From the NCBI GenBank assembly GCA_021738625.1, contig JAIPBS010000040.1:1-41015 (forward strand): 41,015 bases of DNA, given 5' to 3'. Below, piece by piece: positions 18,301 through 26,064 of this stretch (within the stretch, counting starts at the first letter, position 1; every line of letters starts with the position of its first letter). Position numbers and translations under genes: made by a program. The notes beneath the pieces were generated by a model. The model was given only the letters and a program-made list of their open reading frames with translations, was not told the DNA's origin and did no database searches. Origin of the DNA: Bacteroidales bacterium. GTDB taxonomy: Bacteria; Bacteroidota; Bacteroidia; Bacteroidales; JAIOZK01.

Positions 18301-18657
18301 TTTGGCTCTTTTGAACCAGGGATGTTGGCTGGAAGTGTGGTTCAGCACCAGCTCGGTGATCACCCTGAGATTCCGTTTATGCGCCTCACGTAAAAATCGT
18401 TTAAAGTCCCTCACACTGCCGTAAATTGGATTGATCCCGGTATAATCCGAAATGTCGTAACCACCGTCTTTTAAAGGAGAAGGGTAGAAAGGCAGCAGCC
18501 AGATGGCCGTAACTCCCAGGTCGCGCACATAATCCAGCTTTTCGGTCAATCCTTTGAAATCGCCTATTCCATCGTTGTTGCTATCGTAAAATGCCTGCAC
18601 ATGGATCTGATAGATCACGGCATCTTTATACCATAATGGGTTTTTATCTGAAATCAT
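15352..18657 (-). CDS. treS: Trehalose synthase (maltose glucosyltransferase) fused to maltokinase
   Basis: A bifunctional 1101-residue enzyme. Residues 1 to about 550 are a GH13_16 trehalose synthase that isomerises trehalose and maltose: YQIHVQAFYDSNNDGIGDF at the N-terminus, nucleophile Asp205 in GLRLDAIPYLYEREGT, Glu247 in LLAEANQW, and Asp313 in LRNHDELT. Residues from about 570 to the end are a maltokinase (Pep2/Mak): a phosphate-binding Lys745 candidate in VMLKLYRGLEEGLNPE, catalytic Asp958 in RIHGDYHLGQVL, and Asp975 in ILIDFEGEP. The kinase phosphorylates maltose to alpha-maltose-1-phosphate with ATP. The fusion channels trehalose towards GlgE, whose gene lies 9 bases upstream. Start is ATG at 18657. 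Confidence 0.95.
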   Translation of the reverse strand: MISDKNPLWYKDAVIYQIHVQAFYDSNNDGIGDFKGLTEKLDYVRDLGVTAIWLLPFYPSPLKDGGYDISDYTGINPIYGSVRDFKRFLREAHKRNLRVITELVLNHTSSQHPWFKRAKQAKPGSGYRDYYVWSDKPDKYLETRIIFKDFESSNWSYDSEANAYYWHRFYSHQPDLNFDNESVHKALFKVIDFWFNMGVDGLRLDAIPYLYEREGTNCENLPETHQFLKKLRKYVDDHHEDKMLLAEANQWTEDAVEYFGDGDECHMSFHFPVMPRLFMGLKMEDRFPIVDILDQTPDIPENCQWAIFLRNHDELTLEMVTDEERDYMYKTYARNPEQRINLGIRRRLAPLLENDRRKIELMNMLLFSLPGSPVIYYGDELGMGDNFFLGDRNGVRTPMQWSPDKNAGFSKANPQQLYLPAIIDPEYHFESINVENQARNVSSLLWWTRNVIAIRKRYPAFSRGKLKFLPSRNSNVITFTRELEEENILLVANLSRHPQLASIDLGDYEGMVPRELFSLEDFPEIEEDDYNLSLGPYGYFWFSLKKKETEMVFDEENLPELSTTIIKWNRLTPELARQLEDTALKAYVKSRRWYRDKGRKMNSLDIEDVFSFRQADKPVIHALLINCSYTTKSDMKYFLPVGFAKGDLMYELKNDSPASVIAECNMNDEEGIIFDALYSDDFQHEILEHLHGKRKTKGKNGELQFLPGKKLRSFVKKTDLPLEARLLKAEQSNTSIIYGDKVMLKLYRGLEEGLNPEIDVLEYLTEKRKFQSVPQFTGQIEYRNRNKEQISIGIFSEFVPHEKDAWSYTQSALEFYFSNILSRREELKKIPACPNKLDYSYEEVPDEFTGLTDYFFLEMVELLGKRTGEMHKALAARSIDERFHPEGFSLLYQKSLYQSFRGLVKKVFPVVKTNRKKIPETTRGMVEELLQSEKDVLGIFEKVKKGKIASMKTRIHGDYHLGQVLFTGKDFILIDFEGEPARTLSERHLKYCPLRDVAGMLRSFHYAVYTQFFKFTESRPDSEELLRDWINPWYEVVSALFLHAYLKENSATGIIPDTEEDLKTLLHVYLMEKAVYELGYEINNRPGWTEIPVKGIQSLLA

Positions 18658-18666
18658 AATGTATTC

Positions 18667-20655
18667 CTATAAATAATAGTCAAAATCTCTTTCTGTTCTC
18701 ACTTTCTTCCTGATCCTGAAAATATGCACAGGGCTAATGCCGGGGTTAAGTTCTACATAATTTCTCGGTCCCGACCAAATGTACCAGGAATCCCCCAACA
18801 GGTCGAAAACCTGATAGCTTTCTGCAGACTGGATTCCGAGTTCATCGAGCCGCAGATTGATCCATCCCGAATGGGTGTGGAAAGGATCCAGATTGGCCAC
18901 TACCAGGATGGTGTTGCCTTTATCGTCGGATTGCTTGCTGTAGGCCAGGATCATATCATTCTCGCTCTGATGGAACAGCAGATTTCGCATGCTCTGCAGG
19001 GCGCTGTTTTCGGTCCTGATCTGATTGATACGGCTGATATAACCCTTCAGGCTTTTTTTATCGTGAAGTTTCCAGTTCCGCAACTGGTATTTTTCCGAAT
19101 CCAGGTATTCTTCGCTCCCGAATTCGCGTGGCTTGTTGTCCACCAGCTCGAATGCAGGGCCGTAAATCCCATAATTTGAGGAAAGGGTTGCGGCCAGGGC
19201 AAAACGGATCATAAAGGCCGGTCTGCCTCCCGATTGCAGATATTCCGTTAAAATGTCGGGGGTGTTCGGCCAGAAATTCGGCCTGAAAAAAATTCTTTCT
19301 TTTCCTCTTGTGAGACCTGTAAGATATTGTTTTATTTCCCAACTGGTGTTGCGCCAGGCAAAATAGGTGTAGCCCTGGCTGAATCCCAGTTTGGCCAGTT
19401 TATGCATTACCTTGGGCCGGGTGAAGGCTTCCGCCAGGAAGATCACCTCAGGGTGTTTTTCCTTGATGGACGAGATCACCCAGCTCCAGAAACGAAACGG
19501 CTTGGTGTGTGGATTGTCCACCCTGAATATTTTCACACCCTGATCAATCCAGTGATCGAACACACTTTTCAGCTCTGTCCAGAGATTTTCCCAGTCGTCG
19601 CATTCAAAGTCAAAGGGATAGATATCTTCATATTTTTTAGGCGGATTTTCAGCATATTGAATGCTGCCGTCGGGTCGTTTCACAAACCATTCGGGATGTT
19701 CCTTCACATAGGGATGATCGGGCGAGCATTGAAAAGCAATGTCGAGGGCAATTTCAATATTTTGTTTGCGTGCTTCTTTAACCAGCATTCTGAAGTCTTC
19801 TTCAGTACCCAGCTCAGGGTGTATGGATTTGTGGCCCCCTTCTTTGTTGCCGATGGCCCAAGGGGATCCGGGATCTTCCCTGTCTGCATGCAGGCTGTTG
19901 TTTTTGCCCTTTCTTTTGGTTGTTCCGATGGGATGAATGGGAGGGAGGTAAAGCACATCAAATCCCAGTTCATGAATATAAGGCAAAAGCGCAATCACAT
20001 CCCTGAAATTGCCATGCGTTTTGCCGTCCAGTTTGGCAGAGCGGGGGAAAAGCTCATACCAGGCACTGAACCCGGCTGTTTTCCGGTCCACCTCAACCAT
20101 CAAGTCTTTCTCATAACGAATGGGATTTTTCTTAAGCGGATAAACGCTCATCAGTTCTCCCAGGTCGGGATTCAGGGCTGCATCGATGCGTTTTTCAACC
20201 GCGAGCTTTTCATCCCCAACGATCTGTAGAAACCCTTCAAGCTGTTCCTTTGATCTGCCGCCGGCATTCCGGGAAGCGTTTTTGATGAATTTTGCACAAT
20301 TCTGCAATTCGATAGGAATATCGATACCCGCATCTACTTTTTTAATGAAATTGTGCAGCCAGGTGCGGTAATGGTCGATCCATGCTTCAAGGGTAAATTC
20401 ATATTTACCCATTTCTTCAACCGGGAAGCTTGCCCTCCATCTGTCGTTTGGAAGCGGTATCATTTCTTTTCTGAGCCAGGTTTTCTCCCCCGTTTTCCTG
20501 TGAAGCAGGTCTGCATGGATAACGTCATGCCCGTCGATAAAAATATCGGCTTCAACTTCTACATGATCTCCCTGCAGGGCTTTGGCGGGGAATTCTCCCT
20601 GGCTGACCATGGGTTCGGGGTTTTCAATGATGATTCTTTGAGGTGACTTTTTCAT
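18667..20655 (-). CDS. glgE: Alpha-1,4-glucan:maltose-1-phosphate maltosyltransferase (GH13_3)
   Basis: Transfers maltosyl units from maltose-1-phosphate to the non-reducing end of alpha-glucan, releasing phosphate. The characteristic N-terminal beta domain contains VEVEADIFIDGHD and FTLEAWIDHYRTW. The barrel has SAWYELFPRS, LPPIHPIGTTKRKGKNN, nucleophile Asp380 in IFRVDNPHTKP, and acid/base Glu409 in FLAEAFTRPKVM (numbered from my start); the 29-residue distance between them equals that in the Streptomyces enzyme (Asp394/Glu423). An upstream ATG at 20742 would add 29 residues (MCYPSHTSYL...) that do not look like GlgE, so I start at the ATG at 20655, giving 662 residues. First gene of the six-gene operon. 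I see no consensus promoter; an inverted repeat lies at 20732-20750. Confidence 0.95.
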   Translation of the reverse strand: MKKSPQRIIIENPEPMVSQGEFPAKALQGDHVEVEADIFIDGHDVIHADLLHRKTGEKTWLRKEMIPLPNDRWRASFPVEEMGKYEFTLEAWIDHYRTWLHNFIKKVDAGIDIPIELQNCAKFIKNASRNAGGRSKEQLEGFLQIVGDEKLAVEKRIDAALNPDLGELMSVYPLKKNPIRYEKDLMVEVDRKTAGFSAWYELFPRSAKLDGKTHGNFRDVIALLPYIHELGFDVLYLPPIHPIGTTKRKGKNNSLHADREDPGSPWAIGNKEGGHKSIHPELGTEEDFRMLVKEARKQNIEIALDIAFQCSPDHPYVKEHPEWFVKRPDGSIQYAENPPKKYEDIYPFDFECDDWENLWTELKSVFDHWIDQGVKIFRVDNPHTKPFRFWSWVISSIKEKHPEVIFLAEAFTRPKVMHKLAKLGFSQGYTYFAWRNTSWEIKQYLTGLTRGKERIFFRPNFWPNTPDILTEYLQSGGRPAFMIRFALAATLSSNYGIYGPAFELVDNKPREFGSEEYLDSEKYQLRNWKLHDKKSLKGYISRINQIRTENSALQSMRNLLFHQSENDMILAYSKQSDDKGNTILVVANLDPFHTHSGWINLRLDELGIQSAESYQVFDLLGDSWYIWSGPRNYVELNPGISPVHIFRIRKKVRTERDFDYYL

Positions 20656-20731
20656 TTTCCGACTTTTGGGATTTCTCGCGAAAGTTCTGTGCCAGCATAA
20701 GATCAGGCATAAGAGATAGGATGTGTGGCTC

Positions 20732-20750
20732 GGGTAGCACAATGATACCC
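20732..20750. promoter_or_regulatory. Inverted repeat upstream of glgE, possible operator
   Basis: GGGTA (20732-20736) and TACCC (20746-20750) are separated by 9 bases. On the minus strand it overlaps TATCATTG (20747-20740), a one-mismatch version of the TAnnTTTG box, 85 bases before the glgE ATG. A short repeat like this could arise by chance. Confidence 0.25.
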
Positions 20751-20807
20751 TGACTTTTATGGATATAAGTAAAAGAATTGTTAAAGCTGAAATACCTGGA
20801 GATACAA

Positions 20808-20843
20808 CAATAAAAAAACATGATGTAGAAAAGCTTCTACATC
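20808..20843 (-). terminator. Intrinsic terminator of the small lipoprotein gene
   Basis: GATGTAGAA and TTCTACATC (20822-20830 and 20835-20843) form a perfect 9-bp stem with loop AAGC. On the minus strand ATG and a run of seven T follow. It lies 33 bases beyond the lipoprotein stop and insulates the glgE operon. Confidence 0.65.
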
Positions 20844-20876
20844 GACAAAATGCTATATATCTTTAGATCTTTTAAT

Positions 20877-21164
20877 CTACCTTCTGCGGCTTCCTTTACC
20901 AGAGCCACCGTAAAAAATAGCTATGCCAAGAATAAACCCAAGGTTGTATGGCCATCCGCTGTTGGTGATCTCGTATATATTCACCTTATCATTAAACAAG
21001 CTGATGACGAACGTCACCAAAGAAATAAATCCATGCCACAATCCTGCCCAGAACCCTGCAGGTGTTTCCGCTGTGAAGCGCTCATTACCGGGTGCACATG
21101 AGCTCAGTACAAACAATATAAGGATCAGAACCGGGATCCACCTGAAATATTTCGGAAATTTCAT
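20877..21164 (-). CDS. Small membrane lipoprotein, unknown function
   Basis: 95 residues. A basic start, a hydrophobic stretch and the lipobox VLSSC with Cys23 predict a lipid-anchored protein. The mature part has an aromatic hydrophobic helix (FWAGLWHGFISLVTFVIS), the short polar motif NDKVNIYEI, a second hydrophobic stretch (YNLGFILGIAIFYGG) and a basic tail KGSRRR. Small lipoproteins of this pattern recur in Bacteroidota, but I know no function. It has its own terminator and lies between the large propeller gene and the glucan operon. Overlapping palindromes at 21202-21218, upstream of its ATG, could be regulatory. Confidence 0.75.
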   Translation of the reverse strand: MKFPKYFRWIPVLILILFVLSSCAPGNERFTAETPAGFWAGLWHGFISLVTFVISLFNDKVNIYEITNSGWPYNLGFILGIAIFYGGSGKGSRRR

Positions 21165-21201
21165 ATTGATAAAGTTTTGGTATGATGCTAAAATAGGAAA
21201 A

Positions 21202-21218
21202 ATATTGCAATATATTGC
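21202..21218. promoter_or_regulatory. Overlapping palindromes upstream of the small lipoprotein gene
   Basis: ATATTGCAATAT (21202-21213) and GCAATATATTGC (21207-21218) are both perfect palindromes that share bases. They lie 38-54 bases before the ATG at 21164, where an operator could sit. AT-rich intergenic DNA produces such sites by chance fairly often. Confidence 0.25.
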
Positions 21219-21227
21219 TCATTAAAA

Positions 21228-24200
21228 TCATTCCCGGATTTCCTGTCCCTCAATCCAGGGAGCGCCTGCTTCAATCAGTTTTGCCATCAGTTTGGGTATG
21301 CGGTTATCCTGTACCTCATCCAGGTCGGATTTGAGTTGCTTGGTTAATTTTTTCGTTAGCTCCAGGCTTTCGAGCTGGGCTTGCGTCGGGCCGTAGCTGT
21401 TGCCTGCACCGGATGAGGCAAAATAATAGCGGGAATATATTGTGGGGGATGTTTTCTCGCCCACTTCCCTTTTGGCTTTCTGCCCGCTGAGTTTTTCTTC
21501 GATATCCAGCAAATGATTCCTCATTTGGTCAAGTTCTTCCAGTAGGGTATCCGAAACAGCTTCCGATCTGAACAGGGCGGTTTTCATAGCGGCGACTTTT
21601 TTCAGGTTTTGTTCAAGCACGATATCTGCCGCACTGATGGCTTCTCTCAGGTTGCGAAGCTGTTCGAGATAAGCGATGATCTCCTGCCTGCTCTTACCTT
21701 GCAGGTAGCCTTTACGCATTTGCTTTACTTCAAATTCAACGGGATCTGTATGTTGGGTGTATTGTCCGTCCACGAGGCTGGCCATGCTCACATAATAGGT
21801 TCCCGGTATGGCCATCAGTCCGGCCCCGTTGCGGTCGGGATCTTCCGAATACATGTCGATGGCGCGTGAATTGGAATAACGTAAGTCCCAATTAACACGG
21901 TGGAAGCCTTTGCCTGCTTTCCCGTCAATTCGCCTGACAACCTTACCTTCAGAATCCCTGACGGTGAGAATTATCCGGGGATCCTCTTCCCTTCTTTCGG
22001 CCTCTACTTTTTCCCAGCCGGGGAAAACAACATCTTCACCCTGTTTAAGAAGCTTTTTTTCCTTTTTCTTGCGTACGGCCTCTTTGGTTTTAAATCCTTC
22101 GGCAAGATGATAGGTAAACACAGCGCCATAAGGCGGATTCGGTGCGGTAAAAAAGGAAGCGCCCTGCGAGCTTTTTCCATACCGCTGAATGTACCACCAG
22201 GCATCTTTTACAGGAAACAGTGTGGCTTTCTCTTTCAGTTGATCTTCCGATACATGGCGCAACAGGCTATAGTCATCCAGAATATAAAACCCTCTTCCGA
22301 AAGAAGCGCCAACCAGGTCATCTTCTCTTTCATGGATGGCAATATCTCTGAAGGAAATTGTGGGCACGCCTCCGCTCAGTTTTGCCCATTGCTTGCCTCC
22401 GTTGATTGTAAAATAAATTCCAAATTCGGTTGCAGCAAACATCAGCTCGGGCTCAATATGATCCTGCACAACACGCCAAACCAGGGTGCGTTCGGGCAGG
22501 TTGCCGGCAATGGATTTCCAGCTGTTGCCCCGGTCGGTGCTTTTGATGAGGTATGGATTGAAATCCCCGAATTTATGGTTGTCCAGGGCAACGTAAAGGG
22601 TGTTTTCATCGAACTTATCGGCTTTGATATCATTCACAAAAGCAGTTTCTGGTATGTCCTTTATGCTGCCCACTTCAATTTTATTCCAGTTTTCACCGCC
22701 GTTTTCCGTAATTTGTATCAGGCCGTCGTCTGTGCCAACGTAAATCAGCCCTTCTTTCAGCGGTGACTCAGCGATGGAAGTAATGGAGTTGTAATTCGAC
22801 ATGGCTTCGAAATCCCATGCAGCGTCCCAGCTTTGTGTTTTGTCCATAATGGGCAGTTCCATGCGATCCTGGTTTTTGGTCAGGTCGCCGGAAACCGGTC
22901 GCCAGCTATCGCCGCGATTGTCGGACCTCCACAGGCGTTGTGAGGCAAAGTACAGGCGTGCCGGGTCATGCGGGCTGATCAATATGGGCGAATCCCAGTT
23001 GAAACGCTCATAATCTTCTCCTTCTGCCGGCTGTGGTTGAATCCTGATCTGTTCGCCGTTGGTCATGTCGATGCGGTGCAAATGACCTTCCTGCGATTCG
23101 GCGTATGCAATGTCAGGATTGCCCGGTTCGGTGGCCGGCTGATGTCCGTCTCCGCCAAGTACCATGTACCAGTCTTCATTGCTGATGCCGTCGCGTTTGT
23201 CGGTGCGCGAAGGCCCGCCTTGCGTGCCGTTGTCTTGTGTGCCGCCTATGATGTGGTAAAACGGTTCCCGCTCGTCGAGGGCCAGCTTGTAAAACTGGGT
23301 AACCGGCAGGTTGTTTACAAAGCGCCAGGTTTTGGTTGCGTCGAAAGTTTCATAGAGACCGCCGTCGGTTCCAACCAGCATATAATCGGGATCATCCTCC
23401 CGAAAGGCAATGGCATGGTTGTCGGAATGCTTGTCCTTTTCATTCATCCTTACGAAATGCTGACCTCCATCTTCTGAAACCTGCATCCTCACGTCAACCA
23501 AAAACAATTTATCAAATTCATGCGGGCTTGCGTAAAGTTCCTGGTAGTAATGCGGACCGGTGGCACCGGCTACGGCCTCGCTTTGCTTTTTCCAGGACGC
23601 TCCCCGGTCGTTTGACCTGTACACGCCGCCGCTTCTCCTGTCGAGCTCAGTGGCAGCATATAACACATCCGGGTTTTGAGGCGAAATGGCCAGGCCGATC
23701 TTTCCCATATCCGAAGAGGGCAAACCTTTCTTGAGCTCCGTCCAGCTTTCTCCTCCATCTTCCGAGCGGTAGAGACCAGTTCCGGGCCCGCCGCCCATGT
23801 AAGCGGCAACATTCCGGTGCCTTTGCCAGGTGGCGGCATACAAACGATCGGGATTGCGGGGATCGATCAGGATATCGGTTAGCCCGATCCATTCGTCGTC
23901 GCCAAGGGTTTTTTCCCAGCTTTGTCCCCCGTCGACTGATTTATACAAACCCCTTTGATCGCCTTTGTTCCATAAAGGCCCTTGGGCTGCAACCCAAATG
24001 ATATCGGAGTTTTCAGGGTGTATGATGATCTTTGAGATATGTTCCGATTTTTTCAGACCCATGTTCTTCCAGTTCTTTCCTCCGTCCTCGCTTCGATATA
24101 TGCCATCGCCGTAGCCTACATGCCGTCCGCCGACATTTTCTCCCGTGCCAACCCAAATGGTGTTGGGGTTGTTCGGGTCGATGGCTATGCAGCCGATTGA

Positions 24201-24485
24201 GTATGAACTTTGATCATCAAAGATGGGTTCCCAGGTGGTGCCGGCATTAAGGGTTTTCCAAACACCGCCTGAACCCACCGCCAAATACCAAATGCTGTTG
24301 TCCTCAGGATGAAGGGCTATATCAGCAATGCGCCCGGATTTGAAAGCCGGTCCGATGCTGCGCAGTTCCAGTCCGCTGAAGGTTTTGGTTGAAAAAGCAG
24401 CGGAATCGGCATCTTTTTGTGAGAATGTGTTGCCTGAAAAGTATAAACAAAAAAGAATGGATACAAGGATGAAAGAGTATTTCAT
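21228..24485 (-). CDS. Large secreted VPS10/sortilin-like beta-propeller protein
   Basis: 1085 residues with a signal peptide (MKYSFILVSILFCLYFSGNTFS). Roughly residues 30-730 contain repeated BNR/Asp-box blades such as YRSEDGGKNWKNM, YKSVDGGQSWEK, YRSNDRGASWKK and IKSTDRGNSWKS, interleaved with IDPNNPNTIWVGTGE-like strands. The arrangement is typical of the WD40/YVTN/BNR family distantly related to sortilin propellers. The last 300 residues differ: a strand-rich domain (ILTVRDSEGKVVRRIDGKAGKGFHRVNWDLR, here cut only for description) and then helical, charged sequence (LEQLRNLREAISAADI). No sorting domain for T9SS is visible, so it may be periplasmic. The Asp-boxes alone do not establish hydrolase activity. 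It is divergently arranged with the DcaP-like porin gene. Confidence 0.8.
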   Translation of the reverse strand: MKYSFILVSILFCLYFSGNTFSQKDADSAAFSTKTFSGLELRSIGPAFKSGRIADIALHPEDNSIWYLAVGSGGVWKTLNAGTTWEPIFDDQSSYSIGCIAIDPNNPNTIWVGTGENVGGRHVGYGDGIYRSEDGGKNWKNMGLKKSEHISKIIIHPENSDIIWVAAQGPLWNKGDQRGLYKSVDGGQSWEKTLGDDEWIGLTDILIDPRNPDRLYAATWQRHRNVAAYMGGGPGTGLYRSEDGGESWTELKKGLPSSDMGKIGLAISPQNPDVLYAATELDRRSGGVYRSNDRGASWKKQSEAVAGATGPHYYQELYASPHEFDKLFLVDVRMQVSEDGGQHFVRMNEKDKHSDNHAIAFREDDPDYMLVGTDGGLYETFDATKTWRFVNNLPVTQFYKLALDEREPFYHIIGGTQDNGTQGGPSRTDKRDGISNEDWYMVLGGDGHQPATEPGNPDIAYAESQEGHLHRIDMTNGEQIRIQPQPAEGEDYERFNWDSPILISPHDPARLYFASQRLWRSDNRGDSWRPVSGDLTKNQDRMELPIMDKTQSWDAAWDFEAMSNYNSITSIAESPLKEGLIYVGTDDGLIQITENGGENWNKIEVGSIKDIPETAFVNDIKADKFDENTLYVALDNHKFGDFNPYLIKSTDRGNSWKSIAGNLPERTLVWRVVQDHIEPELMFAATEFGIYFTINGGKQWAKLSGGVPTISFRDIAIHEREDDLVGASFGRGFYILDDYSLLRHVSEDQLKEKATLFPVKDAWWYIQRYGKSSQGASFFTAPNPPYGAVFTYHLAEGFKTKEAVRKKKEKKLLKQGEDVVFPGWEKVEAERREEDPRIILTVRDSEGKVVRRIDGKAGKGFHRVNWDLRYSNSRAIDMYSEDPDRNGAGLMAIPGTYYVSMASLVDGQYTQHTDPVEFEVKQMRKGYLQGKSRQEIIAYLEQLRNLREAISAADIVLEQNLKKVAAMKTALFRSEAVSDTLLEELDQMRNHLLDIEEKLSGQKAKREVGEKTSPTIYSRYYFASSGAGNSYGPTQAQLESLELTKKLTKQLKSDLDEVQDNRIPKLMAKLIEAGAPWIEGQEIRE

Positions 24486-24580
24486 GATATAAAATTTTTG
24501 CTAAGCTAAATAAAAATGGAAAAATCTCATGCCTGTGATCCTGGATAAAATTACAGCTTTTATTATACCGAATAATTTTA

Positions 24581-24588
24581 TAACTTTG
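24581..24588 (+). promoter_or_regulatory. -7 box of the porin gene
   Basis: TAACTTTG is a perfect TAnnTTTG match, 34 bases before the porin ATG. The -33 side lacks a clear TTTG. Confidence 0.5.
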
Positions 24589-24622
24589 ATTCAAAAGAAT
24601 TTTGGTTAATAATTTCTGAAAA

Positions 24623-25819
24623 ATGAAATACAACCTGACCGCTTTCCTTGCCCTTTTTTGTTTTCAATTAGGCTTTGCCCAGGATACAACCCGTTTTCCC
24701 AAATATTCCGAAATTGAACACAGCCATCCCCAAACCCCAAAGCAATCGGAGTTTTTTATTTACTCCTATAATCAGAAATTCAAACTGAATCTGGGTGGCT
24801 ATATCAAGGTGGTTGGGGTGTATGAACTTGCCAACGGAATGGAGGATCATATCAACTTCATTACCTATGATATCCCGGTGCCAAAACCGGAGGGATTGTC
24901 CAATATATTTGTTTTGAATGCACATCAGTCAAGGCTTTATGCCTCCATGACAGGTGATGTTGGTTTCCCTTACCGGCTTTATCTGGAAGCCGGTTTCGAG
25001 GGGCAGGATGGGAAGTTCATAATCAGGCAGGCTTATGGTAAGCTGGGGAATTTCCTGATCGGTCAAACCTGGTCGACCATCGTGGATATGGGCGCCAGTC
25101 CACAAACCATTGACGGGGAGGGTCCGAATACGGAAACCATTTTCAGGACGGCAGTAGTACGTTATTCACACCCGGTTGGTAAAAGGATCAGTTTGGCAGC
25201 AGCAGTTGAAACCCCAACCGTATCGCCCGATCTGGGCAAGCAAATCGAAAATCCCGGTCAGGCTTTTCCTGATCTGATCGCCACGGTCAGATACGCGGGA
25301 TTAAAAGGCCATGTTCAATTGGGCGGTTTATATCGAATAATCGATTATCATGATACGCTGGTTGGTGAGAAGGGAAAGGAAAACGGATACGGGATTTCAT
25401 TGAGCGGGGTGTTTCATCTGACCAAAAAAATTTCATTGATGAGCCAGGGAATTTATGGGCAAGGTATTGCCAGGTACCTGCAGGATATTTCCGACAGGGG
25501 CCTCGACCTTGAGATTGAAATAGATGCTGTTGGGAACAGGGAAATTTTAAGCATTCCGGCAATGGGGGCTTTCGGAGCACTGCAAATCAGATGGACCCCA
25601 AAGCTAAGCTCCAACTTAATATACAGCCGAACCCATATCCTGGAAGAGCTCCCGCCTGAAGAATATGCTTGCGGAAGTTATTTAGCGGCCAATGTTTTCT
25701 GGAAGCTTTTCCCGGGTATCCATTTCGCTGTTGAGTATCTTTATGGCGTTAGGGAAAATGTGAACGAAGAAAAGGACTCCGCCGGCCGCATGAATATCAT
25801 GGCAAAATTAAGTTTTTAA
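24623..25819 (+). CDS. DcaP-like outer-membrane porin
   Basis: 398 residues. A signal peptide (MKYNLTAFLALFCFQLGFAQ) leads into FKLNLGGYIKVVGVYEL, the opening strand pattern of DcaP-type trimeric porins. GQTWSTIVDMGASPQTIDGEGPN is the family's characteristic constriction-loop region, and RYSHPVGKRISLAAAVETPT follows. The rest alternates amphipathic strands with short turns and ends in an aromatic terminal strand (MNIMAKLSF, Phe at the C-terminus), as expected for BAM insertion. DcaP proteins let small negatively charged molecules such as dicarboxylates diffuse across the outer membrane; the substrate here is unknown. It stands alone with its own promoter. Confidence 0.85.
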   Translation: MKYNLTAFLALFCFQLGFAQDTTRFPKYSEIEHSHPQTPKQSEFFIYSYNQKFKLNLGGYIKVVGVYELANGMEDHINFITYDIPVPKPEGLSNIFVLNAHQSRLYASMTGDVGFPYRLYLEAGFEGQDGKFIIRQAYGKLGNFLIGQTWSTIVDMGASPQTIDGEGPNTETIFRTAVVRYSHPVGKRISLAAAVETPTVSPDLGKQIENPGQAFPDLIATVRYAGLKGHVQLGGLYRIIDYHDTLVGEKGKENGYGISLSGVFHLTKKISLMSQGIYGQGIARYLQDISDRGLDLEIEIDAVGNREILSIPAMGAFGALQIRWTPKLSSNLIYSRTHILEELPPEEYACGSYLAANVFWKLFPGIHFAVEYLYGVRENVNEEKDSAGRMNIMAKLSF

Positions 25820-26025
25820 AGTATTCTGACATATGCAGAGGATAAGTAAAAATAGTTTGGGGTGTAAAGGACGCCATACTTTTAATGTGTTGACTATTTC
25901 ATCAAACCTTTTGAAGACTAAGAAACCGATAACGATGATCAAACAGTAGCTATCCATATACTAAAAGTCCATTCTGATTTATAAATCCGATCTTGTTGAT
26001 GTTGATATGTCTTCTGTTTTCTATT

Positions 26026-26033
26026 TATTTTTG
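26026..26033 (+). promoter_or_regulatory. -7 box of the CsgG-like gene
   Basis: TATTTTTG matches TAnnTTTG, 31 bases before the ATG at 26065. A TTG lies 21 bases upstream (26002-26004). Confidence 0.5.
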
Positions 26034-26064
26034 CTTCATGACGAATCTTTAAAACTAAATTATC

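Noticed and set aside
25820..26000. A 48-codon minus-strand frame (starts MDSYCLIIVIGFLVFK) in the gap after the porin gene
   Set aside because: Hydrophobic and without promoter or homology that I can recognise; length is compatible with chance in AT-rich DNA.
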